Numbered from the stretch's first letter, positions 15,821-24,378 are shown. The stretch: 64,000 nt of DNA from an uncultured Acetatifactor sp. (GCA_944384205.1 CALWSL010000007.1:1-64000); one strand, 5' to 3'. The notes: generated by a model from the letters alone, not told the origin. Made by a program: numbers and translations.

Positions 15821-16640
15821 TGCATATTCCGCTTGAACGGAACAGCCAGTCCGCGACAGCGGAAAGGCTGTCCGCTCCAAACGGGAAGTTTATTTCTAAT
15901 TAACTCGGGTTACGCATGTTCTTCCCATTCAGTTCAAGGCGGAACGCCTTGTGAATGATACGGTCAAGACATGCATCCGCATAGGTATTATCAGCAAACA
16001 GGTCATACCATGACTTGACTGGCAACTGTGAAACGATAACTGTAGATTTCAGATTATCCCTGCTATCGATGACTTCAAAGAAATCACGACACTTATCAAG
16101 ATCGAGATCCATCAGTCCAAAATCATCGATTACCAGTAAATCAAGCTTAGCCATATGATTCACATATTCAAGATAGGTACCCTTAATGCGGGCCTGATCC
16201 ATTTCGCTCATCATAGTGTTGGCTCTGATATATTTGACAGTTTTAAACTGCCTGATTGCTGCAATACACAATGCATTTGATATGTAAGATTTTCCTGCAC
16301 CGGTAGCGCCCGTGATAAGAAGGTTTCGTCCTTCATCAAGCCACCGGCAGGTAGCAAGTCGTTCAATGGTTTCTGTGTCCAGCATCCGGTCAGGATCATA
16401 GATGGTGTCATCAAATGCTGCCTGTGGATACCGGAGCGTTGCTTTTTTTAGAAAACGATTGAATTTCTTGTTAAAACGAAGTTCCCATTCGTAGTTTACG
16501 ATGTTTGAAAATCTTTCATAGAAGCCGGAAAGATCAGAATTAGGGTTCTTTATCTGTTCTTCATAGGCTTCAGCCATACCTGACATTTTCATCTGTTTGA
16601 GCCGGTCAACAATAACTGTGATTATTGTGTAGCCCTACCT
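15821..16640 (-). mobile_element. IS21-family remnant (istB only)
   Basis: The left boundary is a TG-starting repeat-rich end (15821 on) with related motifs GGAACAGCCAGTCCGC and AGGCTGTCCGCTCC, as in IS21 multiple terminal repeats. An istB gene is present but no istA was found before the excisionase gene at 16712, so the right part is deleted. The right boundary is approximate. Confidence 0.6.
15900..16592 (-). CDS. istB: IS21 helper ATPase IstB, probably lacking its first residues
   Basis: The 230-aa product has a Walker A motif GATGAGKSY (about residues 94-102), a Walker B motif LLVIDDFG (about 151-158) and the IstB N-terminal KMSGMAEAYEEQ. IstB is an AAA+ ATPase that assists the IstA transposase in target choice. 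The frame extends 10 or so codons upstream of the first ATG (residues VIVDRLKQ, which match IstB N-termini) without a good start, so the normal start seems lost. No istA is present, so it cannot transpose by itself. Confidence 0.8.
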   Translation of the reverse strand: MKMSGMAEAYEEQIKNPNSDLSGFYERFSNIVNYEWELRFNKKFNRFLKKATLRYPQAAFDDTIYDPDRMLDTETIERLATCRWLDEGRNLLITGATGAGKSYISNALCIAAIRQFKTVKYIRANTMMSEMDQARIKGTYLEYVNHMAKLDLLVIDDFGLMDLDLDKCRDFFEVIDSRDNLKSTVIVSQLPVKSWYDLFADNTYADACLDRIIHKAFRLELNGKNMRNPS

Positions 16641-16711
16641 CATAGAGTATAATTTCACATAACAGAGAACTCAGCGACTCTTAATTTGGCTGCACAAAGA
16701 AAGGAGCTTCT

Positions 16712-16936
16712 ATGGCAGCCACAGATGAAAAAATCTCTGAAGCAGGAAGCGATTCAAGCCAGCCGTGCAGAGATATAAAGACATATTCCGTACAACATAT
16801 AGCTGACATCCTTAGAATCAGTCGTTCCAAAGCATACGAATTGTGCTTGAACCCAGAATTTAAGGTAATCCGGCTAGGTCGTACTATTAGAATCTCCAAA
16901 CAATCTTTTGACGAATGGCTTAACAACCTGTTGTAA
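16712..16936 (+). CDS. Excisionase (Xis), helix-turn-helix family
   Basis: The 74-aa protein has a MerR/excisionase-type winged helix: TYSVQHIADILRISRSKAYELC, then FKVIRLGRTIRISKQSFDEWL. Such proteins bind attachment sites and direct the integrase toward excision. AAAGGAGC precedes the ATG. The integrase gene starts 18 bases after its stop, so the two are one operon, as in Tn916-like elements. Confidence 0.9.
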   Translation: MAATDEKISEAGSDSSQPCRDIKTYSVQHIADILRISRSKAYELCLNPEFKVIRLGRTIRISKQSFDEWLNNLL

Positions 16937-16954
16937 GAGTAGAAGGAGAACTGA

Positions 16955-18343
16955 ATGGCATCTATAATTAAGAGAAAGAGTAAATACTCTGTTGTATATT
17001 ATTATTTAGACGAGAAGGGGGTGAAAAGACAAAAATGGGAAACTTGTCAGGATTATGCTGAAGCAAAAAGACGAAAAGCTGAAATTGAAAATCAGCTAAA
17101 CAATGGTACTTTTATTCCTCCACAGGAACTAACTGTAAGTGAATTTCTACGGGACTTTGTACAGATATATGGCAGGGCTCATTGGGCTTTATCAACTTTT
17201 GAGTCCAATTCTGCACTTATATCAAATTACATCAATCCTACTATAGGCAATGAATTAGTGCAGAATATCACACCCAAGTATGTTGATGCTTACTACATCA
17301 AGCTTCAGAAAGTAAAGAGTGTTGTTTGTAGGAACCGGAAACCTAAAAGTGAATATCTCTCAGCAGGAACTATTCATAGTATTCACAAGCTGCTTCGTTG
17401 CGCTTTTGACCAGGCTGTAAAATGGGAAATTATTGCTCGTAATCCATTTCCTAATGCTAATAAGCCAAAGGTTGAATACAAAAAGAGAGATATTTGGACA
17501 GCTGATATGATTCGTACCGCTTTGGATCAGTGCGATGATATGAAACTTTATATCGCTATGAATCTATCATTTGCCTGTTCTTTACGGCAAGGTGAGATTA
17601 CCGGTCTTACATGGGACAATGTTTTCATTACTGATGAGCATATAAATAACGATGATGCACATTTATTTGTAAAGCAGGAGTTGTCCCGTGCATCCAAAGA
17701 AACCATGGAGCTGCTTGATGATAAAGACATCTATTTTGTATTTCCATCCATGATGTCTAATACACATACTAATCTGATACTGAAAAAGCCAAAAACTGAT
17801 TCCAGTATCCGTAAGGTATGGATTCCGAAAACTGTAGCTTACATTTTGAGGGAATGGAAGGATATACAGAACCAGTACAAGCAGTATTTAGGTAGTGATT
17901 ATTTTGATTATAACCTGGTACTTACCTTACCAAACGGCAGACCTGTTGAGAGTCGTGTGATTGATAAGGAATTTGCAAAACTGAAGGAGAAAGCCGGTTT
18001 GCCTCATGTTGTATTTCACTCCCTCAGACATTCAAGTACCACTTACAAGCTGAAGCTTAATCATGGTGACTTAAAGGCAACTCAAGGAGATACCGGTCAT
18101 GCGCAGATTGATATGATTACTGATGTGTATGCCCACATTTTGGATGAAGACAGAAAAATTAATGCTCAAAAGTTTGAAGCTACATTTTATGCTCAGAACA
18201 TGGGCAATCCTTTAAGAGATATAAAAGCACCCGCAGAAAGCAATCCTGAATTAGAAAATTTGGTAGCTGCTTTACGCCAATCCCCTGATTTAGTGGCTAT
18301 GCTCACTCAAGTAATGAAGGGGAATGCTATTAGCACTACCTAG
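16955..18343 (+). CDS. int: Tyrosine site-specific integrase
   Basis: This 462-aa protein has an N-terminal arm-binding domain (about residues 1-55), a SAM-like core-binding domain (about 60-165) and a catalytic domain. Catalytic residues visible are Arg211 in SLRQGEITGL, HSLRHSS (about residues 349-355), GHAQ and the tyrosine in TDVYAH (about 385). AGAAGGAG precedes the ATG. It lies at the right end of the element, with arm-type repeats and the attachment site just downstream. It should integrate the element in the anticodon-loop sequence of tRNA-Arg(CCU). Confidence 0.92.
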   Translation: MASIIKRKSKYSVVYYYLDEKGVKRQKWETCQDYAEAKRRKAEIENQLNNGTFIPPQELTVSEFLRDFVQIYGRAHWALSTFESNSALISNYINPTIGNELVQNITPKYVDAYYIKLQKVKSVVCRNRKPKSEYLSAGTIHSIHKLLRCAFDQAVKWEIIARNPFPNANKPKVEYKKRDIWTADMIRTALDQCDDMKLYIAMNLSFACSLRQGEITGLTWDNVFITDEHINNDDAHLFVKQELSRASKETMELLDDKDIYFVFPSMMSNTHTNLILKKPKTDSSIRKVWIPKTVAYILREWKDIQNQYKQYLGSDYFDYNLVLTLPNGRPVESRVIDKEFAKLKEKAGLPHVVFHSLRHSSTTYKLKLNHGDLKATQGDTGHAQIDMITDVYAHILDEDRKINAQKFEATFYAQNMGNPLRDIKAPAESNPELENLVAALRQSPDLVAMLTQVMKGNAISTT

Positions 18344-18358
18344 CCTGCTAATATTTAC

Positions 18359-18420
18359 TTAGCAGCTTATTAGCAAAACTCCATAAGTAAGCAAAATAGT
18401 TCGAGTCTAAATTAGCAAAA
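18359..18420 (+). repeat. Probable integrase arm-type direct repeats
   Basis: TTAGCAAAA-like repeats follow the integrase stop: TTAGCAGCT (18359), TTAGCAAAA (18370-18378), TAAGCAAAA (18388-18396) and TTAGCAAAA (18412-18420). An inverse copy, TTGCTAA, lies at 18614-18620 beyond the tRNA. Spaced direct repeats between int and the attachment core are typical of arm-type integrase binding sites. Confidence 0.5.
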
Positions 18421-18480
18421 GCAATACGCTATTTCGTAACTTATTTTGAAGAGTATGTAAAAATATATCTGTGCGATGCT

Positions 18481-18524
18481 AAAAAAAAGAAAGCATTGAA
18501 AAATCCAGTGTTTTCAATGCTTTC
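18481..18524 (-). terminator. Strong terminator of the tRNA-Arg gene
   Basis: A perfect 14-bp stem, GAAAGCATTGAAAA (18489-18502) with TTTTCAATGCTTTC (18511-18524), is followed leftward by eight Ts. It lies immediately 3' of the tRNA. Confidence 0.85.
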
Positions 18525-18527
18525 AAG

Positions 18528-18600
18528 CGTTGGTGAGGTGACTTGAACACCCGGTCTTTCGCTTAGGAGGCGACTGCATTATCCACTATGCTACACCAAC
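18528..18600 (-). tRNA. tRNA-Arg (anticodon CCU), apparently element-borne
   Basis: It folds as a full tRNA. The acceptor stem GTTGGTG/CACCAAC pairs perfectly. The D arm is GCAT/ATGC with GG and A20. The anticodon loop CTCCTAA has CCU at positions 34-36. The T arm is GGGTG-TTCAAGT-CACCT. No CCA is encoded. A20 and C35 fit arginyl-tRNA synthetase recognition. Its body differs from the split tRNA-Arg at 18666-18705. It lies inside the element border and shares only the 11-base core CGCCTCCTAAG with that fragment. Confidence 0.85.
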
Positions 18601-18665
18601 ATTTATGAAAAACTTGCTAATAAAACAAGCAATTCACCGTATAAAAATTAATACATCATCCTCCA

Positions 18666-18705
18666 CTTAGGAGGCGGTCGCTCTATCCAACTGAGCTATA
18701 GCGAC
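18666..18705 (-). other. 5' half of the host tRNA-Arg(CCU) gene, ending in the attachment core
   Basis: Leftward from 18705 the sequence gives an acceptor 5' strand GTCGCTA, a D arm with AGTTGGATAG, an anticodon stem and the loop with CCU, ending in CGCCTCCTAAG (18676-18666). After that the sequence is A/T rich with no T arm and no 3' acceptor strand. The gene is thus interrupted at the anticodon loop, the point expected for integration. The core is repeated in the complete tRNA at 18562-18572. The missing 3' half should lie at the other end of the element. Confidence 0.75.
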
Positions 18706-18749
18706 ATTTGAAAAAGTCTATTAAATTATACTGATAAGCTTAACTTATG

Positions 18750-19646
18750 TCAATCTTCTTTAGGAAAATTGATAAAGCCCTGCAGCCAGATGATTCCTTT
18801 GAATCTTCTGCCCACCTGTGGTTCCCCAAACAAATCTATTATATTAATACAAACGTCAAATGTCAATTCATTACAACAAATTGTCAGGATATAAATTTGC
18901 TCTCCGGTTACATGATTCGTAACGAGACGCATAGCCACAATCTCACCCAGCACAGAATACTGATCGCACTCTATGCCATAGGGCATAAAATAAGTATCAA
19001 CCAGACTGAAAATATCTTCCTTCTGAATACGGCGGGAAATGGTTGTATACATATCCATATCCTCAAGGGTCAGGGTTTCAATCGCTTCCTCGTCACCTTT
19101 TCTGGCAGCAGCTAAAAGGCTGCTTCTGTTTGCAGAATTCCTTTTTACACGCTGCTTCTGCTCTTCATTCTTCATAATGGGCATCATGATATTGCCGCTT
19201 ATGGAGAGACCGGAGAGCGTTACCGAGGTTCCGCGAACAGGAAGCTTACCCTTAGTCAACGCTTTCACATAGGGAATCATATTGCGAAGATAAAAAATGA
19301 GGGATATGCCTACTTTCATATCATCACAAATTCCGGCATAGGAATCCTTTGCTGCATGGCGTTCCACGGAAACATCCTCATAAGAGGTGATACCGTTTCC
19401 GATAAGGTAAGGATAATAATAATCATAAATAAATTTATCATCATCATCAAATTCACCACAAACAGCAATACCTATATTGTCAGCGAAATTTTTGCAGAAT
19501 TCACCCAGCATAATTTCGTCCTGATTCAAGGTATAGCTGCGTTGCTCAGAATTTATAATGACATCTGTAAGCAGTTCTTTTAATTTTTTGCGGTTACTGA
19601 ATTCACTGAAACCGATAGCGCGCATATATTTATGCAAAAATTTCAC
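18750..19646 (-). CDS. DUF3881-family protein
   Basis: This 298-aa protein begins MKFLHKYMRAIGFSEF and matches the DUF3881 family, which I know as conserved in Lachnospiraceae and often found near serS. It looks soluble, with no signal peptide or membrane segments. It is the first core gene beyond the element and lies 63 bases downstream of serS on the same strand, so it is probably co-transcribed. Its function is unknown. Confidence 0.8.
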   Translation of the reverse strand: MKFLHKYMRAIGFSEFSNRKKLKELLTDVIINSEQRSYTLNQDEIMLGEFCKNFADNIGIAVCGEFDDDDKFIYDYYYPYLIGNGITSYEDVSVERHAAKDSYAGICDDMKVGISLIFYLRNMIPYVKALTKGKLPVRGTSVTLSGLSISGNIMMPIMKNEEQKQRVKRNSANRSSLLAAARKGDEEAIETLTLEDMDMYTTISRRIQKEDIFSLVDTYFMPYGIECDQYSVLGEIVAMRLVTNHVTGEQIYILTICCNELTFDVCINIIDLFGEPQVGRRFKGIIWLQGFINFPKED

Positions 19647-19709
19647 CTTCTTTCCTGAATCACTATATTACGAAATCGCTCGCAAACATACACGGACATG
19701 CTTTCAGTT

Positions 19710-21002
19710 CTATCGCGTCTGTTTGCTCATTATTTTTTCCTTGCCGCCCATGTAAGGACGAAGCGCTTCCGGAATATTGATACTTCCGTCTTCATTTACA
19801 TTATTCTCAAGAAATGCAATCAATCCTCTGGGAGATGCAAGAACCGTATTATTTAATGTATGCACATAGTAAGTACCATTTTCTCCCTTGGTACGGATTC
19901 CGAGCCGTCTTGCCTGTGCGTCGCCCAGAGTGGAACAGGAACCAACTTCAAAGTATTTCTGCTGTCTGGGGCTCCATGCTTCCACATCACAGGATTTTAC
20001 CTTAAGGTCAGCTAAATCTCCGCTGCAGCACTCTAAAGTACGTACAGGAATATCAAGACTGCGGAAAAACTCAACTGTATAACTCCACATCTTATTATAC
20101 CAGTCCATAGATTCTTCCGGTTTACATAATACTACCATTTCCTGTTTTTCAAACTGGTGTACGCGGTAAACACCCCTCTCTTCAATGCCATGAGAACCAA
20201 CCTCCTTACGGAAACAGGGAGAATAGGAAGTCATCGTAATAGGCAGACTGCTTTCATTTACAATCTGACCTTTGAATTTACCAATCATGGAATGCTCGGA
20301 AGTACCAATCAGATACAAATCCTCGCCTTCAATTTTATACATCATAGCTTCCATTTCAGCAAAGCTCATAACACCGTTGACGACACTGCTGCGAATCATA
20401 AAAGGAGGAATGCAGTAGGTAAAGCCTTTATCAATCATAAAATCTCTTGCATAACTAATCATTGCAGAATGGATTCTTGCCGCATCACCCATCAGGTAAT
20501 AGAAACCGTTGCCGCTGGTTCTTCCTGCGCTGTCTTTATCAAGACCATTTATGCTTTCCAAAATATCTGCATGATAAGGTACTTCAAAATCAGGAACTAC
20601 CGGTTCGCCGTATTTCTGGATTTCCACGTTCTCACTGTCATCTTTGCCAACGGGTACGGATTCATCTATAATATTAGGAATTACCATCATAATTTTGGTT
20701 ATCTTTTCCTGAAGCTCCGTTTCCAGTGCTTCCAGTTCAGCCAGACGTTTTGCACCGGCAGCAACCTCTGCCTTTTTGCTTTCCGCTTCTTCTTTTTTGC
20801 CCTGTGCCATTAATCCGCCGATTTCCTTGGAGATGCGGTTACGGGTCGCTCTGAGATTATCCGCTTCCTGTTTTGCCTTCCTGCTCTCTGCATCTAATGC
20901 AATTACCTCATCCACCATCGGAATTTTGGAATCCTGGAATTTCTTTTTGATATTTTCTTTTACAATATCGGGATTCTCTCTTAAAAATTTAATGTCAAGC
21001 AT
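19710..21002 (-). CDS. serS: Seryl-tRNA synthetase
   Basis: The 430-aa length is normal. It has an N-terminal antiparallel coiled coil (about residues 25-105) that grips the long variable arm of tRNA-Ser, then the class II catalytic core. Motif 2 is CFRKEVGSHG and motif 3 has NGTYYVHTLNNTVLASPRGLIA, with the final arginine that binds ATP. It charges tRNA-Ser in the cytoplasm. No T-box leader was seen in the 34 bases upstream. Confidence 0.97.
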   Translation of the reverse strand: MLDIKFLRENPDIVKENIKKKFQDSKIPMVDEVIALDAESRKAKQEADNLRATRNRISKEIGGLMAQGKKEEAESKKAEVAAGAKRLAELEALETELQEKITKIMMVIPNIIDESVPVGKDDSENVEIQKYGEPVVPDFEVPYHADILESINGLDKDSAGRTSGNGFYYLMGDAARIHSAMISYARDFMIDKGFTYCIPPFMIRSSVVNGVMSFAEMEAMMYKIEGEDLYLIGTSEHSMIGKFKGQIVNESSLPITMTSYSPCFRKEVGSHGIEERGVYRVHQFEKQEMVVLCKPEESMDWYNKMWSYTVEFFRSLDIPVRTLECCSGDLADLKVKSCDVEAWSPRQQKYFEVGSCSTLGDAQARRLGIRTKGENGTYYVHTLNNTVLASPRGLIAFLENNVNEDGSINIPEALRPYMGGKEKIMSKQTR

Positions 21003-21036
21003 GACTTCCTCCGTTCTGTTACAGGATATGTAACAT

Positions 21037-22104
21037 CTAATCTATTACTTTTTCAATAAAAATATTGTGTACTTTTACAAGGTCCTTAATAATTTTTTCT
21101 TTTACAGCATTACCATCTTTATCCCTGATAATACGAATAATGGGTCTGTCATGAAAGTGTTTGTTTTGCGAAACAACCACCGCATATTCTCCCTCATTTG
21201 TCATAACATGAGTACCTGCAGGGTAAACTGCTGTAAATGTCAGAAACGCGTCTACTATTTTACCATCAAATTTCTTATTTTTAAAGGTCTTTAAATATTC
21301 AATCGCTTCATATACTTTCGTTTGTTTTGTGGCGATGCCGCAAATCATTTCGTCAAAGACATCACATACATTTACAATTCTGCACTCATAGGGAATATCC
21401 TTCATATGCAGCGGGAAACCGGAACCATCCATTCTCTCATGGTGATACAGAATAATTTCCTTGCTGATATTGGATATCCAATCCTCCTGCTGCAAAGATG
21501 CGTAACCGTTTACAGGATGTTTTCTATATTCTGCCAGTTCAGCGCCGGTTAACTGTTCTGCATTCTTATGTGCAAAATCAATCGTTGAATAACGAAGTCC
21601 TATATCATGTAATAAACAACCGACACCAATGTCATGTATTACTTTTTTATCTATCTGCAGCTTAAGCGCTGTCAGAATTGCCAGAGAACAAATACTAATA
21701 GAATGCTCATAAATATCAGTACTTCTTTCTCTGATATCAAAGACCCTTTCGACCACCTGTTCTTCTTCCAGAATTGTAGATATAATATTATCCGCAGTTT
21801 TACTCAATTCTGTCAGTTTCTTATTTTTTTGATAAGTATGTCTCTCAAGTATATCTTTTACCTTTTCTTTGAAATTTCTTTCAATATCTGACTTCAGAAT
21901 AACAATTTCACTGTCATCAATTTCTTTTTCTTTTATTGCTACTTCTGTAATTCCTAATTCTTTAAGTTTTTCAATATAGTCTTTTTTCAGAGTTGCACCC
22001 TGAGGAAGAATAACTTGATATTCCAACGTCATAACCGGTGTAGCCAGAATATCATTGTCTTGTATTTCTGTAATCTTCTTCTTCACCATATTTTCACCAC
22101 TCAT
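21037..22104 (-). CDS. HD-GYP domain phosphohydrolase
   Basis: This 355-aa protein has an N-terminal region of about 110 residues resembling DUF3391-type domains, then an HD-GYP domain with LLHDIG (about residues 164-169) and HHERMDGSGFP (about 215-225). The usual DGxGYP motif has Phe in place of Tyr. The family degrades cyclic di-GMP. The start could be the ATG six codons downstream (MVKKKITE). It lies between serS and the DUF4446 gene on the same strand. Confidence 0.85.
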   Translation of the reverse strand: MSGENMVKKKITEIQDNDILATPVMTLEYQVILPQGATLKKDYIEKLKELGITEVAIKEKEIDDSEIVILKSDIERNFKEKVKDILERHTYQKNKKLTELSKTADNIISTILEEEQVVERVFDIRERSTDIYEHSISICSLAILTALKLQIDKKVIHDIGVGCLLHDIGLRYSTIDFAHKNAEQLTGAELAEYRKHPVNGYASLQQEDWISNISKEIILYHHERMDGSGFPLHMKDIPYECRIVNVCDVFDEMICGIATKQTKVYEAIEYLKTFKNKKFDGKIVDAFLTFTAVYPAGTHVMTNEGEYAVVVSQNKHFHDRPIIRIIRDKDGNAVKEKIIKDLVKVHNIFIEKVID

Positions 22105-22129
22105 ATATTCAACTATGAATAAATCCCAC

Positions 22130-22660
22130 TTATACTTCTCCCATCGCTATCGCTAAGGCTTCCTCTTCTTCTTTTCCAAGAGAGATTACGCTTTCTCCCT
22201 GCTTAATCTCCTTGGTGTAAGAATAACATGCTTCCGTACTGTGTACGGAATTAATAATAAATCCATTATTGTTTTCGTCCAATAATGCAAGACAGAAACT
22301 TAACTGACCTCCCATCTGATTAAAGGCATCATATTTTACCAGACCCATCTTCTGAAATGCGGATTCCATATTCTTATAAAGAGCACGAATATCCTTTTTA
22401 TTTTTCTCCGTTGTATTTTTCAGAAATTTATTATCCTCGAACAAAGAAATAATTTCCTGCTCCAGACTGTTTCCGTCTTTTCCAAGTACCAGCTTGTCCA
22501 GCCTTTTTTTTAAAGTTCCGACTTTCTTTATCTGAATCATTAAAAGGATAAAAACAACCAGTATAAGTAATAATAACACTGCCACAGCAATCAGCAGGTA
22601 GCCCAAATCAAATCCACTTAAACCAATTTGGTTTAAGAAATTACTGCTATTTGTACTCAA
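22130..22660 (-). CDS. DUF4446-family membrane protein
   Basis: The product (about 176 aa) has one hydrophobic segment near its N-terminus (YLLIAVAVLLLLILVVFILL), a coiled stretch and a C-terminal DUF4446 domain (about the last 80 residues). It sits directly after parB in many Clostridia. TTG at 22660 is the preferred start because AGGAG lies 7 bases upstream; the longer frame to 22708 would overlap parB. The function is unknown, although the position hints at partition or cell-cycle roles. Confidence 0.75.
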   Translation of the reverse strand: MSTNSSNFLNQIGLSGFDLGYLLIAVAVLLLLILVVFILLMIQIKKVGTLKKRLDKLVLGKDGNSLEQEIISLFEDNKFLKNTTEKNKKDIRALYKNMESAFQKMGLVKYDAFNQMGGQLSFCLALLDENNNGFIINSVHSTEACYSYTKEIKQGESVISLGKEEEEALAIAMGEV

Positions 22661-22688
22661 TTTCATTCTCCTTCGTATTTTACCTGAA

Positions 22689-23582
22689 TCAATTATTTGT
22701 GTTTCCAATCATTTCTAACAGTCTGTCTAAATCTTCGTGATTATAAAATTCTATCTCAATTTTTCCAGTGCCATCGCCCTTAGAAGAAACCGTAACCTTT
22801 GTGCTGAGCTTCTGTTTTAATCTTTCTTCAATATCCTGATAGATAGCCTGTAATGCCTTATCATCCAGTTTTTTAGGCTTTGCAGGTTTATGAAGATTTT
22901 TAACCATTTTTTCTACATCACGGACACTGAGCTTTTCATCAAAAATTTTCTGCGCCAGATTATACTGCTCTTCCGGATCCTCGACTGCCAAAAGTGCACG
23001 GGCATGTCCGGTAGAAATCATTTCATCAATAACCATCTGCTGTACCTTATCGGACAGCTTTAACAAACGAATGGAATTTGTTACTGCAGCACGGCTTTTA
23101 GATACTCTGTCCGCAACCTCATCCTGTTTTAGATTAAATTCAGTCAAGAGTCTCTTATATGCCTGTGCTTCTTCAATCGGATTCAAATCCTCCCGTTGAA
23201 TATTTTCAATCAAGGAAATTTCTACAATTTCCTGTTCTGTATAATTGCGAATAATAACAGGAACCTCTTTCAGTCCTGCCATCTTTGCGGCACGCCATCT
23301 TCGCTCTCCCGCAATAATTTCATAATAATCCTTTCTGTCCTGTACCAGAATAGGCTGCAACAAACCAAATTGTTTAATCGAATCAGCTAATTCCTGTAAA
23401 GCATCCTCATCAAAGTTTTTACGAGGCTGTTCCCGGTTAGGTTCCACCTTCGTAATTTTTACGATTGTTTCAGAACCTTTTTCCTCTGATGCCTTTTGAT
23501 TTATCTCTTTTTTTGCTTTTGCTTCCCCTACTGCATTAGGAATTAATGAATCAAGTCCTTTTCCCAATCCTCTTGCCGCCAT
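22689..23582 (-). CDS. parB: Chromosome partition protein ParB (Spo0J)
   Basis: This 297-aa protein begins GLGKGLDSLIPN and has the ParB N-terminal CTPase domain with motifs NREQPRKNF and GERRWRAAK. A helix-turn-helix region follows (KQDEVADRVSKSRAAVTNSI), then a C-terminal dimerisation domain. It binds parS (two sites at 24540 and 24590), spreads and recruits SMC, aiding origin segregation. It lies 34 bases after parA in the same operon. Confidence 0.96.
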   Translation of the reverse strand: MAARGLGKGLDSLIPNAVGEAKAKKEINQKASEEKGSETIVKITKVEPNREQPRKNFDEDALQELADSIKQFGLLQPILVQDRKDYYEIIAGERRWRAAKMAGLKEVPVIIRNYTEQEIVEISLIENIQREDLNPIEEAQAYKRLLTEFNLKQDEVADRVSKSRAAVTNSIRLLKLSDKVQQMVIDEMISTGHARALLAVEDPEEQYNLAQKIFDEKLSVRDVEKMVKNLHKPAKPKKLDDKALQAIYQDIEERLKQKLSTKVTVSSKGDGTGKIEIEFYNHEDLDRLLEMIGNTNN

Positions 23583-23616
23583 TTTTCTATCCTCTCTTTT
23601 TGTATCATTTTAATTT

Positions 23617-24378
23617 TTAGATTACTCCCAATACTTCATCTGCTAACTGCATATATGCTTCTGCCCCGGCAGATTTTGCATCATACATATTAATGGGCAT
23701 TCCATAGCTGGGTGCTTCCGCTAATCTGATATTTCTTGGAATCAGTGTTTTATAAACACGCTGATTTAGATTTTGTTTCACGTTTTCTACGACCTGCATA
23801 GAAAGATTTGTCCGGGAATCATACATAGTAAATACTACACCTTCCATCTCTAAATCAGGATTTAGTCTTTCTTTTACCAGATTCACTGTATGAATTAACT
23901 GGCTCAATCCCTCCAAAGCATAGTATTCGCACTGAATTGGAACAAGGACACTATCCGCTGTTGTCATGGAATTGATAGTCAGCATATTCAGCGAGGGCGG
24001 ACAATCAATAATGATGAAATCATAATCTTCTTTGACATAATCCACTTCATTCTTTAATATGTACTCCTTCTTATCTACACCAATTAATTCTATTTCAGCA
24101 GCTGCCAGATTTACATTAGATGGAACTACAGATACATTCTCAATTATATCGGCAATAATACAATCTCGAATAGAGCACTCTCCTAAAATTAATTCATAGA
24201 TTGTGTTGTCTAATTCATTTTTGTCAATGCCAAAACCACTTGTGGTATTTCCCTGAGGGTCCGTATCAATTACAAGAACTTTTTTCCCTTTTGCAGCAAG
24301 TGATGCCGATAAATTAATCGAAGTGGTAGTCTTTCCAACACCGCCTTTTTGGTTCGCTATTGCTATTATCTTTCCCAT
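23617..24378 (-). CDS. parA: Chromosome partition ATPase ParA (Soj)
   Basis: This 253-aa Walker-type ATPase has the deviant Walker A KGGVGKTTTS (residues 10-19), a Walker A' region with VLVIDTDPQGN and Walker B FIIIDCPPSL. It works with ParB in origin segregation and, in relatives, controls DnaA. It starts 162 bases from the nearest parS site, so the parS-rich leader holds its promoter and ParB may influence its transcription. Confidence 0.96.
   Translation of the reverse strand: MGKIIAIANQKGGVGKTTTSINLSASLAAKGKKVLVIDTDPQGNTTSGFGIDKNELDNTIYELILGECSIRDCIIADIIENVSVVPSNVNLAAAEIELIGVDKKEYILKNEVDYVKEDYDFIIIDCPPSLNMLTINSMTTADSVLVPIQCEYYALEGLSQLIHTVNLVKERLNPDLEMEGVVFTMYDSRTNLSMQVVENVKQNLNQRVYKTLIPRNIRLAEAPSYGMPINMYDAKSAGAEAYMQLADEVLGVI

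Larger units (their letters stand above)
1..18676. mobile_element. Right part of an integrative (probably conjugative or mobilizable) element
   Basis: An excisionase and a tyrosine integrase lie at the right edge, next to a tRNA-Arg gene cut at its anticodon loop, which is the usual layout of an integrated element. Inside are an IS element, two toxin-antitoxin operons, a serine resolvase, Tn916-style small regulators and an agr module. Core chromosomal genes begin immediately to the right. No left attachment site was found in the window, so the element probably continues to the left of base 1. No relaxase, coupling protein or type IV secretion gene is visible here, so conjugation ability cannot be judged. 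Parts could instead be nested elements, since the resolvase block and the agr block could each have arrived separately. Confidence 0.7.

Noticed and set aside
1..18676. A CRISPR array anywhere in the accessory region
   Set aside because: I saw no run of regularly spaced identical repeats with unique spacers; the repeats found are operators, res half-sites or integrase sites.
20157..20813. 218-codon rightward frame opposite serS
   Set aside because: It is the antisense shadow of a certain seryl-tRNA synthetase gene.
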